Origin: Opitutaceae bacterium UBA4094
GTDB lineage: Bacteria; Verrucomicrobiota; Verrucomicrobiia; Opitutales; Opitutaceae
Assembly (NCBI GenBank): GCA_002382525.1
Contig: DFYA01000060.1
Span: 1-33,794 of the forward strand
Length of the DNA: 33,794 nucleotides
Direction of reading: 5' to 3'
Part shown: piece after piece, positions 1 through 8,725 of the stretch
Numbering within the stretch: the first letter of the stretch is position 1
Layout: every line of letters begins with the position of its first letter
Notes under the pieces: model-generated
Database searches by the model: none
What the model saw: the letters and a program-made list of their open reading frames with translations, nothing else
Told to the model about the DNA's origin: nothing
Made by a program: the position numbers and the translations under genes

Positions 1-1236
1 CCGGGGCGCGGTGTGGTGACCGCGAGCGAAGGCTCGGTGGCAGACACGGCCAAACGCGCATTTGACGGTGTGAATCACACGCAGTGGCAGATTCGAATCA
101 ACGAGGGCGAGACCGGCTGGATCGAGTATCGGTTCGATGACGAGATGAGCTGGCTGCTCACGGAATACACGCTGACCAATGGCTACGCGGGCGGCAGTCG
201 CGACCCCCAAGAGTGGGAGTTGCAAGGGTCCGTTGATGGAGAAACGTGGACGACGATCGACGCGAAAAAGCGCCAGTATTTCGCCGGCCGGCAATCGCCG
301 AAAAGCATCCGCGTGCGGCCTCGGGAAGCGTTTAACCGGTTCCGATTTGTATTCACCGGGAATAGCGGCGGGCTCATCGAACTCGCCGAGGTCGGACTGG
401 TCGTCAAAGCGCATGTTCTACCGCCGATCGGAGTCGTTGCGGAGGCCGAACGAGGCGGCATGTTGGTGCGCTGGCAACCTGTGGACAAGGCGACGAGCTA
501 TAGCGTGAGGCGTGCGGAGAAACGAGAGGGTCCTTATACTGCGGTGGCTGCGGGAGTGCAGGACACGCGTTTGATGGATGGGGGGCCGTTCGGGGCCCAC
601 GAGCTGACTTATTACACGGTGTCGGCAGAATTGGCGGAACGGACCGGACCTCCCTCGGCGCCGGCCGGCTCTGCGACTCCGGCGAGCGCACCCACGGATT
701 TACGAGTGAAGTTGGGGAGCGGTGTTGCCGTGCTGGAGTGGACACCGTCTCCACGGGCGGTGGCGTATGTGGTGAAACGGTCCTTGGTGCGCGAGGGGCC
801 TTATACGCCGATCGCTTCGCTGGTCACCGCACCGGCTTATACGGACGAAGGGCTGAGCGCAGGAACGGCCTATCACTACGTGGTGTGCGGCGTGGCTAAT
901 GGAAAAGAAGGCGCCGAGACGACCCCGGTGAGCGCGCTGTTTCCGCCACTAGCACCGACCGGTTTGACGGCGGAGCCCGCGAAAGAGGGAGTGGTTCTGA
1001 AGTGGAACGCAGTGGCGTTGGCGAAAAGTTATCGAATTCTTCGTTCCGAGTCCGCCGACCGGCCCAAGCAAGAGGTGGCGGTGGTTACAGGAGGCACGAG
1101 CTACACGGATGCCGACCTCGATTTCAGGAAGGTTTATCACTACACCGTGACGGCGGTGAACGACTGCGGTTCGAGCGCGGAGGCGACAGCTGTATCCGCC
1201 AGCCCGATACGGCCGCCTTCGTGGTGGCGGCGCTGA
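1..1236 (+). CDS. Secreted F5/8C (discoidin)-FN3 protein, C-terminal part
   Basis: The reading frame is open from the first base, so this is the 3' part of a larger gene; the GTG at 13 is only the first possible start codon. The visible part begins inside an F5/8 type C (discoidin-like) carbohydrate-binding fold (about residues 1-135; a VTASE start, an AFDG motif, and a strand of the type EWELQGSVDGETW). Three fibronectin type III modules follow at roughly 137-225, 226-311 and 313-400, each with the W...A.SY.V.R pattern and a conserved YTV/YHY strand. It ends in a short IRPPSWWRR tail with no sorting domain. Such C-terminal arrays are usually appended to secreted glycoside hydrolases or polysaccharide lyases; the catalytic part would lie outside the window, so its activity cannot be told. 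It converges on the AMP nucleosidase gene with only 27 nt between stops. Confidence 0.8.
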   Translation, partial: PGRGVVTASEGSVADTAKRAFDGVNHTQWQIRINEGETGWIEYRFDDEMSWLLTEYTLTNGYAGGSRDPQEWELQGSVDGETWTTIDAKKRQYFAGRQSPKSIRVRPREAFNRFRFVFTGNSGGLIELAEVGLVVKAHVLPPIGVVAEAERGGMLVRWQPVDKATSYSVRRAEKREGPYTAVAAGVQDTRLMDGGPFGAHELTYYTVSAELAERTGPPSAPAGSATPASAPTDLRVKLGSGVAVLEWTPSPRAVAYVVKRSLVREGPYTPIASLVTAPAYTDEGLSAGTAYHYVVCGVANGKEGAETTPVSALFPPLAPTGLTAEPAKEGVVLKWNAVALAKSYRILRSESADRPKQEVAVVTGGTSYTDADLDFRKVYHYTVTAVNDCGSSAEATAVSASPIRPPSWWRR

Positions 1237-1263
1237 CCGGTGGCACGGCGGGCGTCGGTCGGG

Positions 1264-2034
1264 TCAGAACCGCAGGTGTTTCACGGTGACGCCCTGATTG
1301 ATGAGCTGCTTCAGCGATCCGATGCCGATCTTTAGGTGGTCCTCGACGTAGACCTGATCGACCGAGGCGTCGCTCTCGATGGTCTTAACGCCGTCGGGTA
1401 ACATGGGTTGGTCGCTCACAAGAAGGAGGGCGCCGGTAGGCGTCTCGTTGAAAAAACCGGTCATGAAGATGGTGGCGGTCTCCATGTCGATGGCCATGGC
1501 GCGGATCTTGCGAAGGTATTTTTTGAAGTCGGCATCATGTTCCCAGACGCGGCGGTTGGTCGTGTAAACGGTGCCAGTCCAGTAGTCGCGCGCGAACTCG
1601 CGGATAGTGGTGGAGATCGCCTTTTGGAGCGCAAAGGCCGGCAAGGCGGGGACCTCGGGCGGGAAGTAGTCGTTGCTCGTGCCTTCGCCCCGGATGGCGG
1701 CGATCGGCAGGATCAAGTCGCCGACCTCGGCGCGATGTTTGATGCCGCCGCATTTGCCAAGGAAGAGCACGGCCTTGGGGTGGATGGCGCTGAGCAAGTC
1801 CATCACGGTGGCGGCGGTGGCGCTACCCATGCCGAAGTTGATGATGGTAATGCGGCCGGCGGTGGCGCTCGGCATGGGTTTGTCGGCGCCGCGGATTTTT
1901 ACCCGGTTCCACTTGGCGAACAGTTTCACGTAGAGCTGAAAGTTCGTGAGCAGGATGTAGTCGCCAAACTCGTCGAGCGGCACGCCGGTGTAGCGCGGGA
2001 GCCAGTTTTCGACGATGGCCTGGCGGGTTTTCAT
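1264..2034 (-). CDS. amn: AMP nucleosidase, short form
   Basis: Predicted to hydrolyse AMP to adenine and ribose 5-phosphate in the cytoplasm (purine salvage and adenylate balance). The 256-residue protein has the nucleoside phosphorylase/nucleosidase fold: the glycine-rich INFGMGSATAA segment near residue 90, FLGKCGGI near 120, the nucleoside-binding AIDMETATIF motif near 190, and LLLVSDQP with the catalytic-type Asp near 215. It matches the short Bacteroidetes/Verrucomicrobia-type enzyme and lacks the N-terminal regulatory domain of the ~480-residue E. coli Amn. The start is the ATG at 2034, which has no Shine-Dalgarno sequence. It lies 71 nt downstream of the M56 peptidase gene on the same strand and could be read through from it. 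Another PNP/UDP-family nucleosidase is the main alternative. Confidence 0.85.
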   Translation of the reverse strand: MKTRQAIVENWLPRYTGVPLDEFGDYILLTNFQLYVKLFAKWNRVKIRGADKPMPSATAGRITIINFGMGSATAATVMDLLSAIHPKAVLFLGKCGGIKHRAEVGDLILPIAAIRGEGTSNDYFPPEVPALPAFALQKAISTTIREFARDYWTGTVYTTNRRVWEHDADFKKYLRKIRAMAIDMETATIFMTGFFNETPTGALLLVSDQPMLPDGVKTIESDASVDQVYVEDHLKIGIGSLKQLINQGVTVKHLRF

Positions 2035-2105
2035 GGCGCTAATTTGAGCCGGGTTGCTGCGCAGCGCACGGAGAAAAATGACGCGAAGGCTGTGCGCTTG
2101 CTCCG

Positions 2106-5100
2106 TTATTTTCGGGGTGTGTGTGAGCGAGGTTTCAAGCGGAGGTCGATACTGGTCCCGCTCGTAACGGGTAGGCTGATAACGGGCGAATCAACGTCGC
2201 CGTGATCGGAGACGATTCGGAATTTTCCGGTGGGAAAGGTGGAGAACTGGAAGCGGCCGTCCGCGTCGGTCTGGCTTTCGGCGAGGATCGGCAGACGCGA
2301 CTGCGGCGGCGCATCTTTTAACTCTCCGTGGTCGAGGCGCGCGCGCACCTCGATGCCGGGAAGCGGTCGTCCGGTGACGGCATCCAGAATGCGCCCGGAC
2401 AGCCGATGGCCGGGCGTCAGCGTGAAGGTCTGAGGTTGGGCCGGAAGATTGCCGGAAAGCCGGGTGACGAAGGGCTGCCAGGTTTTGCGACTGATCAACT
2501 TGAGTTCGTAGCGCTCCAGCTCGGCGGGGTTGATGCCGGGGATTTCGAAGCTGCCATCGGCCTCCGTCACGATTAGATTTCCGCTGCTGAAGGAGTGGTT
2601 GTGCCGGGCATGGAAGGATAGCCCTAGGCTCGCCATGGATACGGGGGCGCCATCGGCACCGACGAGGCGGCCTCGGTAAGGGAGGGCTGCGGGTAGGCGC
2701 CATTCCAGTTCGTGCAACGGGTCGCGGCGGGTGAGCTGGATCGTGTCTGTGGTGGCGTAGAAAAAATTGCGATGGGCGACGATGACGTAGTGATGGTCAA
2801 AGGGCAGGCTCCCCGCGATGAATCCGCCGACGACATTGGTTTTCTGCTCGCCCCAAAACGCGTTGTTCAAATTCACGGCGGACTGCGACTCTGCGGGTTC
2901 GTCCGAGCGGCAACTGAGGAACCAATTCGGGACAGGCGTGCCGTTGGCATCGGTCAGCCGACCATGGATGGCGCCGCCGGGAACGACGTCGAGTTCCAGA
3001 TTCAGCGGGGCGGAACCGTCAGGGATTTCAAAGATGCGGGTGACCGGCGCGTAACCCGGAAGCCGAGCTTGGGTGACTTGAAGTCGGTTGGGGGCGGGGA
3101 GGAGCAGTTCGACTTGCCCCTGCGAGACGGGCAACCGTGGACGCGGCCAGAGGGAACCGCGCGCGCGGTTGAGGCCGTGTTTTTGGTAGTCCACTTCCAG
3201 TTCGCCTTCAGGCACGGGCTCGCCGTCAGGAGGACGCAGTGTGAGCACAACCTTGCGTTGAGGGAGTTCGCCCAATGGCAGAACGTCGGGAGCGTCGCTG
3301 GTTGCGGCGGTGAGATCGATCACGAGATCATTTTGGTCGGCGTCATTCGCGACGGCCACCGAGCGTCCGGCCACTACGAGCGAAATGCGGTCGGTGCCGC
3401 GTGGCACGTTCTCGAAGGCGAAGGGCGGTTCAGTCGCAGTGTGGTCGAGTGGTTGTTCGAGTCGGTGGCCAAACGAGGACTGGGGACCCGTTCTCAGCGA
3501 GTAGTCCGCCGTGATGCGTGCCGACTTGGCCAACTGGCCGGCGGCGGCGCGCACGCGGCCTGCGATGCGGATGCCGCGGTCGAGGCGAACGTGCAACGGG
3601 GTTCCGATCGTTGCCTCGACCGAGATGGGCGCATAGCCGGGCGCGGTCACGTAAACGTAGGTCGTCCAGCGCTCGTTCAGCGTATTGAGGACAAAACGTC
3701 CGGCGTCGTCGGCGACGGCCATCTGCACGGTGTTCGTCAGGGAATAGATCGCACTGGTCTCAGGCCGCTGATGACCGGCCAGCAGAATGTGCGCGCCCGC
3801 GATGGGGAGTCCGGTGTCCGCGTCGGTGACGTGACCGCGCGTGGGGTGGGCCGGAGCGAGCGGTAACTCCATCAACGCGTCAGGCGTGAATTCGCTGAAG
3901 CGGCGGATGGTTTTCTGAAAGCCGGGATGTTCGATGGTGATCTCAAGCTCGGTGTCGGCTCCCACATTGGCGAACGTCGCCTCGCCTTGGGTATCGGTGA
4001 CCAGATCGGGCCAAGGGCGATTGAGGTTGCGGTTGCCGGAGGGGCCGGCCGCCCGAATGAGCGGTTGATGGAGGCGGACGCCGGCGAGGGGGCGGTTGTC
4101 CGCGTCGGTGATCCGCAAATGCACAGGAAAACCTTGGCGCAAAATCAGCGGGGGCAGCACGAGTTCGTCATCCGCGCGCGTGGGCTGGAAGGGGCCGGCA
4201 AATGTCGGTGCCCAGCCCGGGGCATGCACCAGCACGTAAAATTCACCAGTCTCCATCGGTTGGCGCACTCGCCCGTCGGCGACGTTTACGGTGACTGTCA
4301 TGCTGCGGCGCGGGTTTTGAATGAGTCCATGGACAACCAGATTTGCGGGAAGCGGCCTTCCGTCCTCGGTGCGGATTTCGGCCACCACGGTCATGCGGGC
4401 GCCGTCGGGCAACTCCGGGGTGGTTTGGGCGGCGACGGCGGCGGCGGTTTGTTTAACGAGAGCGATGCGCTCCGTCGGCGTGAGCAGGCGGGCCGTCAGC
4501 GCGGGGAGGCCGAACATGGCGGCGAGATAGAGGACCGCGCCGATCAGCGCCGCCCAAGCGAGCGTGGCGAGGGGGCGGGGGTGTGCGGGATCGCGGCCCA
4601 GCAGGCGGCGAATACGCTGGATCAACCCGCCGCTCCCGTCCGCACCGGTGGCGGCAAGCGCGAGCGGCGGACCGGCGTGCGTCGCGAGCGCGGCGAGAGC
4701 GCGCGCGTAACCGACGGGGTCGCCGGTGAGTTTTACGGCCAAGTCGTCGCAGGCGTGTTCGCGCTCTTCGCGGATGACCCGGTTGATCGCGTGAACCGCC
4801 GGGTGATAAAAGAAGAGCGCCTCGGTGACCGCCTGCAGCAAGTTGACGAGAAAATCGGCCCGCCGGATGTGGGCGAGTTCGTGGATGAGAACGGCGTCGA
4901 TTTGCCCGGGCGTGAGTCCGGCGAGCGCCTCGATTGGCAGGAGCACGATCGGGCGCAGCCAACCCACGACGGCGGGGCCTGGCACGCAGGCCGAGAGTCC
5001 GATGCGGACCGTGCGATGAAAACGCAGGCGAGCGAGCAGCGAAGCAAAGCGCGCCGCGAGTTCGGCGGGGGGCGGTGTCAGGGGGCCGCGGGCGAGGCGG

Positions 5101-5540
5101 CGGGTTTGTTGCCAACCGAGCAGCAGGCGCAGGCATGAACCGCCGAAGCCGATCAACCAGAGGCCGACGAGCCACGGAAACGCGGGACGGAGAACCGCCC
5201 CGAAATCTCCGGAGCCGACTCGGCGCGCGGGCGGTGGAGGCGAGGGCGCAACGGCCGCCGGACGGGCGGAGCTGACGGGTTGAGCGAGAGTTGGCTCGGG
5301 CGAGGTGGAGGCGTGTGAGGGAACGGCGGCGGAGAGCCGTTCGGTGACGTCGATTTGGAAAAACGTGATCCACGGCGCGGCGCTGGCGAGCACGAGCGCG
5401 CCGCATGCGGCGAGGTAACGCGCTTGCGCGGAGTATCGGCGGAGCAGCGGCAATGCGACCCGCAAGAACGCCCACGCGAGGGTGCCTTGCCAAAGCGAGT
5501 GCAGAAGCGTCCATCCGAGGCGTTCGATCAGCGGGTTCAT
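2106..5540 (-). CDS. BlaR1/MecR1-like M56 metallopeptidase with long regulatory-like repeat region
   Basis: A 1144-residue membrane protein. Hydrophobic segments near residues 10-30, 42-62 and 120-140 precede the M56 peptidase domain, whose zinc motif HELAH is at 220-224 with the downstream EREHACDD acidic ligand region near 259-265; another membrane helix lies near 325-345. The remaining ~780 residues look extracytoplasmic and contain repeated beta-sandwich modules of the carboxypeptidase regulatory-like/Cna-B type (recurrent G.V.D..TG.P..GA/V pattern and D..G.F motifs). In classical BlaR1/MecR1 the sensor is a penicillin-binding domain; none is seen here. By analogy, ligand binding outside would activate the cytoplasmic-facing peptidase and inactivate the repressor encoded 21 nt upstream. 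The stimulus is unknown. The start is the ATG at 5540. Confidence 0.85.
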   Translation of the reverse strand: MNPLIERLGWTLLHSLWQGTLAWAFLRVALPLLRRYSAQARYLAACGALVLASAAPWITFFQIDVTERLSAAVPSHASTSPEPTLAQPVSSARPAAVAPSPPPPARRVGSGDFGAVLRPAFPWLVGLWLIGFGGSCLRLLLGWQQTRRLARGPLTPPPAELAARFASLLARLRFHRTVRIGLSACVPGPAVVGWLRPIVLLPIEALAGLTPGQIDAVLIHELAHIRRADFLVNLLQAVTEALFFYHPAVHAINRVIREEREHACDDLAVKLTGDPVGYARALAALATHAGPPLALAATGADGSGGLIQRIRRLLGRDPAHPRPLATLAWAALIGAVLYLAAMFGLPALTARLLTPTERIALVKQTAAAVAAQTTPELPDGARMTVVAEIRTEDGRPLPANLVVHGLIQNPRRSMTVTVNVADGRVRQPMETGEFYVLVHAPGWAPTFAGPFQPTRADDELVLPPLILRQGFPVHLRITDADNRPLAGVRLHQPLIRAAGPSGNRNLNRPWPDLVTDTQGEATFANVGADTELEITIEHPGFQKTIRRFSEFTPDALMELPLAPAHPTRGHVTDADTGLPIAGAHILLAGHQRPETSAIYSLTNTVQMAVADDAGRFVLNTLNERWTTYVYVTAPGYAPISVEATIGTPLHVRLDRGIRIAGRVRAAAGQLAKSARITADYSLRTGPQSSFGHRLEQPLDHTATEPPFAFENVPRGTDRISLVVAGRSVAVANDADQNDLVIDLTAATSDAPDVLPLGELPQRKVVLTLRPPDGEPVPEGELEVDYQKHGLNRARGSLWPRPRLPVSQGQVELLLPAPNRLQVTQARLPGYAPVTRIFEIPDGSAPLNLELDVVPGGAIHGRLTDANGTPVPNWFLSCRSDEPAESQSAVNLNNAFWGEQKTNVVGGFIAGSLPFDHHYVIVAHRNFFYATTDTIQLTRRDPLHELEWRLPAALPYRGRLVGADGAPVSMASLGLSFHARHNHSFSSGNLIVTEADGSFEIPGINPAELERYELKLISRKTWQPFVTRLSGNLPAQPQTFTLTPGHRLSGRILDAVTGRPLPGIEVRARLDHGELKDAPPQSRLPILAESQTDADGRFQFSTFPTGKFRIVSDHGDVDSPVISLPVTSGTSIDLRLKPRSHTPRK

Positions 5541-5561
5541 GGGCGGAGGCGCGAGACGGCT

Positions 5562-5951
5562 TTATTTGCCGTCGTGCTCGGCTTGATCGAGGAGTTCGCG
5601 GATGGCCTTGAGCTCCTTCGGCGAGACGGATTTCGAGCCGAGCGCGTGCAGGACCAGACGACTGGCGGAACCGCCGAAGACGCGGTCGATGAAGCCGCCG
5701 ACAAGATCGGTCTGGGTTTCGGTTTCCGAGAGGGCGGCGGCGTAAACGTGGGACGTGGCCTGTTCGTCGCGGAGGACCAGGCCCTTCTCTCGCATGATTT
5801 GAAGGAGCTTCAGGACCGTGGTGTAGCCGACGTCGGAGCCGAGGTGCGTCCAGACCTCGCGCACGGTGGACGGGCCGTGGTGCCAGAGGACGTTGAGGAG
5901 GCGCAGTTCGGTGTCGGTCGGGCGGGGCAGCGCGGGCTTTTTCTTGGGCAT
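5562..5951 (-). CDS. BlaI/MecI/CopY-family transcriptional repressor
   Basis: A 129-residue winged-helix repressor of the penicillinase-repressor family. The N-terminal half (about residues 10-80) has the typical LRLLNVLWHHGPSTVREVW and GYTTVLKLLQIMREKGLV helices followed by a wing; the C-terminal half (85-125) is the helical dimerisation part that carries the cleavage site in characterised members. It is the first gene of an operon with the M56 peptidase (21-nt gap), which is the standard blaI-blaR1 order. Two TTCGTAG-type dyads lie directly upstream of its start (5961-6000), consistent with autorepression. No beta-lactamase gene is adjacent, so the target is probably something else, perhaps cell-envelope stress genes. 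Confidence 0.9.
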   Translation of the reverse strand: MPKKKPALPRPTDTELRLLNVLWHHGPSTVREVWTHLGSDVGYTTVLKLLQIMREKGLVLRDEQATSHVYAAALSETETQTDLVGGFIDRVFGGSASRLVLHALGSKSVSPKELKAIRELLDQAEHDGK

Positions 5952-5960
5952 GACCGATGC

Positions 5961-6000
5961 CTACGATGAGATTCGTAGGGGTAAACGAAGATCTTCGTAG
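5961..6000. promoter_or_regulatory. Tandem operator dyads upstream of the BlaI-type gene
   Basis: The first dyad at 5961-5978 is CTACGA-TGAGAT-TCGTAG (6-bp arms). The second is the perfect 14-bp palindrome ACGAAGATCTTCGT at 5985-5998. The half-site TTCGTAG occurs at 5972-5978 and again at 5994-6000, exactly 22 bp apart, which puts both on the same face of the helix. They lie 10-49 bp upstream of the repressor start codon. BlaI/MecI proteins are known to bind paired dyads; assignment to this repressor is inference from position and symmetry. Confidence 0.65.
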
Positions 6001-6072
6001 CCGTGGGTTGACGCGAGACGGCTTGACGAATTGGCGATGCTTGAGCGTCGGCGTTTGGGGGCGCGCGCCGCG

Positions 6073-7515
6073 CTATGGTTTTGTCGTCGTCGCGGCGCCG
6101 GTCGGGGGCGGCGGCGGCGAAGAAGGAGAAGACGGGGGCGTCGGCGGCGGAAATTCGAGGTCGGCGGCGGGGATCGTGTGTTCCCACTGGAGGGTGTTGG
6201 TTTTGTCGTAGCAGCAGATGACGACGACGCGGGCGTTGGCGGGGCCGGCGAGGTGGACGTGGCAATAGTTTTGCGTGCCGACGAGGGTGCCGGGGACGAC
6301 GAACGGGTCTTTGGCTTTTTCACTGGCGGCGGCGTTCCAAGAGCCGCTCGTGAGGGGCGAGGAGGTGAGTTCGTAGATGGCGCGTTGGTCGTTGAGTGGG
6401 CGGCGATAGAGGCCGGTGTGATGAACGTCGCCGGTGAGAAAGATAACGCCGGTAATCTTGTTGGCCTGAATGAACTCGATGAGTTCCTCGCGTTCGCGGC
6501 GGTAGAGTTCGTGAGACTCGGAGCGGGTGGTTTTTATCGCGGTTTGGAGAACTTGGCCGCCGGTGACGATGAACTTGAAACGGTAGTTTCTAAGAGCCTT
6601 GGCGTGGAGGAGGGATTGTTTGAGCCAGTCGAGCTGGCGGTCGCCCCAAGCGGTTTTGCGTGGGTGGTTGTCCTGGTCGAGGGCGGTGTCGTCGCGGTGG
6701 GTGCGATCATCGAGCAGGAAAAACGCGGCGTCACCCCAGACAAATTTGCCGTAAACGCCGGGGTTGTCGGCTTCGCCATAGGTGGGATTGCCCCAGTAGG
6801 TTTTGAAGGCGGCGAGGGTGACGTCTTTGAACTCGAAGGAACGGTTGGCGTTATCTGGGCCGTAGTCGTGGTCGTCCCAAATCGCGTAGTGATGCATGAC
6901 CGCGTAGAGTTTTTGCAGGTCCGGCGTGGCGCGGTCGCGGGAGTAGCGATACCAGATGCCGCTCTCGGAGGAGTAGTCGGCTTCGCGCAGATAGATGTTG
7001 TCGCCTCCCCAGAGGGTGAAGTCGGCGCCGCTGTCGGCCATGTGGCGGAAGATCTCGGTGCCCTTGCCGTAGGGCGTGCCGGGGCGGTCATAGGCCGGGT
7101 CGTTCAAGTAGGCGCAGGAGCCGAAGACGAACGAGAAATCCGGCGGGGCTTTGCGCCATTCCCACAGGTCGGTGGTCTGGAACGTGAGCGGGTAGGGAAA
7201 CGTCTGCAGCCGCCCATCGATGGTAAGGGAGTAGGTATAGCGCGCGCCCATTTCGAGGAGGGGCAGGACAATCTTGATGGGTTGTCCGCCGGCCGGCGAA
7301 ACCCAAGGCGACGTGATGACTTTGGAGCGGGCGGTGTCCGGGCGGTCTGCGATCTGGTAGTCGATGCGAACTTCGCGGGCGTCCTTGGTTTCAAGGACGA
7401 TGACGGTTTCGCGATGAGCGCGGTAACCGAGCATGGGGCCGGAGACGAGGGTGCCGGCGGCAGAGGCGACGTGGGTGGCAACGCAGAGCACGACGGAGAA
7501 CAAAAGCGGACGCAT
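6073..7515 (-). CDS. phoD: PhoD-like alkaline phosphatase/phosphodiesterase, secreted
   Basis: A 480-residue metallophosphatase of the PhoD family, expected to release phosphate from phosphomono- or diesters outside the cytoplasmic membrane. Residues 1-19 form a signal peptide ending ASA. The metal-binding motifs appear in order: FGSCAY, WGGDNIY, IWDDHDYG and FLTGDVHHTG, followed by the ELTSSPLTSG segment typical of the family. The N-terminal ~100 residues resemble the Ig-like PhoD_N domain. The C-terminus is a low-complexity Pro/Ser/Thr-rich tail. The start is the ATG at 7515 with no Shine-Dalgarno. No Pho box was recognised upstream; the gene is preceded by a divergent STAS operon and stands 122 nt away from the BlaI gene. 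Confidence 0.88.
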   Translation of the reverse strand: MRPLLFSVVLCVATHVASAAGTLVSGPMLGYRAHRETVIVLETKDAREVRIDYQIADRPDTARSKVITSPWVSPAGGQPIKIVLPLLEMGARYTYSLTIDGRLQTFPYPLTFQTTDLWEWRKAPPDFSFVFGSCAYLNDPAYDRPGTPYGKGTEIFRHMADSGADFTLWGGDNIYLREADYSSESGIWYRYSRDRATPDLQKLYAVMHHYAIWDDHDYGPDNANRSFEFKDVTLAAFKTYWGNPTYGEADNPGVYGKFVWGDAAFFLLDDRTHRDDTALDQDNHPRKTAWGDRQLDWLKQSLLHAKALRNYRFKFIVTGGQVLQTAIKTTRSESHELYRREREELIEFIQANKITGVIFLTGDVHHTGLYRRPLNDQRAIYELTSSPLTSGSWNAAASEKAKDPFVVPGTLVGTQNYCHVHLAGPANARVVVICCYDKTNTLQWEHTIPAADLEFPPPTPPSSPSSPPPPPTGAATTTKP

Positions 7516-7647
7516 GACGCACCGTGGCGGGGGTCAAGAGCTTGGGCAAAACGAAAGCGGACTGCGTCCGCTCGGACGCGGAGGGATGTGAGGATTACGG
7601 CGATTAATAAATTGCAGCAGTGGGGCTTTCTCCCAAAACCCCGGGCG

Positions 7648-7998
7648 GTGCGCATCGATTATTCAACGGGACCGGGACCGATTATTATCACGCTGAGGGG
7701 ACAACTCGACTCGACGACGGCGTCGTCGCTTCAGGTCGCGTTGCAGGGCCTGTGCGCGGACGGGCACCGTTGCTTTATCCTGGCGTGCGCGGAGCTGAAT
7801 TATCTGAGCAGCGCGGGGCTGCGAGTGTTGATGGCCGTGCGTAAGGCGCTGGCCAAGGAGCGGCACGACGGTGGTATCCATCTGGCCGAGGCGCGGGCGC
7901 ATGTGCGCGACGTGTTTCAGATCAGCGGGCTCGACGGTATTTTCCCCCTGCATGCAACGCTTGCCGAGGCGCGGAGCGCGGTCGGAGGCGTTCCGTGA
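7648..7998 (+). CDS. STAS-domain protein (anti-sigma-factor-antagonist-like)
   Basis: A stand-alone STAS domain of about 116 residues from the GTG at 7648. It has the first-strand pattern IIITLRGQLDS, the FILACAELNYLSSAGLRVLM strand-helix segment (the phosphorylatable Ser of anti-anti-sigma factors corresponds to S54 or S55 of SSAG), and a C-terminal helix ending at FPLHATLAEARSAV. An in-frame GTG at 7588, preceded by a GGAGG, would add 20 residues and cannot be excluded. Its TGA overlaps the GTG of the next gene by four bases (GTGA), implying translational coupling with the DUF1275 membrane protein. No anti-sigma kinase or phosphatase gene is nearby, so the partner may be the co-encoded membrane protein. 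Confidence 0.78.
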   Translation: MRIDYSTGPGPIIITLRGQLDSTTASSLQVALQGLCADGHRCFILACAELNYLSSAGLRVLMAVRKALAKERHDGGIHLAEARAHVRDVFQISGLDGIFPLHATLAEARSAVGGVP

Positions 7999-8714
7999 GC
8001 GCGAAGGGCAAAGGATTTTGGGCGGGCGTGACGCCGTTGGCGCACTGGTTTCTGCTCGCGGCGGGCGCGGGGATGGTCAACACGGGCGGCTTCCTCGCGT
8101 GCCGTCGTTTTGTGAGCCATCTGACCGGATTTGCGACGATGCATGGCGTCGGGTTGGCCGAGGCGCATTGGGGAGACGCGGCTTCGATGGCGTTGGTGCC
8201 GCTGTATTTTTTGCTGGGGTGCATGTTCTCGGCGTGGGTGGTGGATCGCCGCATTCAAAAAGGGCAGAGTCCGCTCTACGTGCTGCCGCTCGCGGTGATC
8301 GCCGGGCTCCTGGGCGTGGTGACGCTGATGGGCTGCCAAGGTTTGTTCGGCCCATTCGGGCACTATGATCTAAAGGCGAACCACTTGTTGCTCGCGATCC
8401 TGTGTCTGGCCTGCGGCATTCAAAACGCGGTGGTGAGCACGGCAACCGGATTGATTTTGCGGAGCACGCACCTGACGGGAACGACGACGGATCTCGGGAC
8501 GGGCTTGGTGCGTTGTCTGTGGATGGCGCGCAATTCGCCCGAGCGCCGGCTGGAAGCGCGGTTCAACGCGATGCGCGCGGGACAAATCGCGGCGTTCATT
8601 CTGGGCGCGAGCATCGGCGCGTATGTGTTTCCGCACTGGCATTTCGCGGCGTTCGCGATGCCGGGTGGAATCGCGCTGGTGGCGGCCGTGATCATCTGGC
8701 TGCGGCACCGCTGA
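7995..8714 (+). CDS. DUF1275 (YoaK-like) six-TM membrane protein
   Basis: A 239-residue integral membrane protein of the DUF1275 family, with about six hydrophobic segments (near 12-35, 55-75, 92-112, 128-148, 195-212 and 215-235). Family hallmarks are the N-terminal GMVNTGGFLAC turn, the LTGFATMHG segment and the CGIQNAVVSTATG...R.THLTGTTTDLG motif. The biochemical function of the family is not established. It starts with GTG within the stop codon of the STAS gene and is followed after 11 nt by a carbonic anhydrase gene, so the three are almost certainly co-transcribed. Confidence 0.85.
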   Translation: MSAKGKGFWAGVTPLAHWFLLAAGAGMVNTGGFLACRRFVSHLTGFATMHGVGLAEAHWGDAASMALVPLYFLLGCMFSAWVVDRRIQKGQSPLYVLPLAVIAGLLGVVTLMGCQGLFGPFGHYDLKANHLLLAILCLACGIQNAVVSTATGLILRSTHLTGTTTDLGTGLVRCLWMARNSPERRLEARFNAMRAGQIAAFILGASIGAYVFPHWHFAAFAMPGGIALVAAVIIWLRHR

Positions 8715-8725
8715 AGTTTTTGAAC

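Noticed and set aside
1277..1292. TGTTTCACGGTGACGC resembling parS
   Set aside because: The first nine bases match the parS consensus but the second half does not complete the palindrome, and the site lies in the amn coding sequence.
6031..7587. Long plus-strand open frame opposite the phosphatase gene, continuing into the STAS frame
   Set aside because: Its translation is Gly/Val/Ala-rich without domains and mirrors the GC-rich codon bias of the phoD gene; only the STAS part from about 7648 is real.
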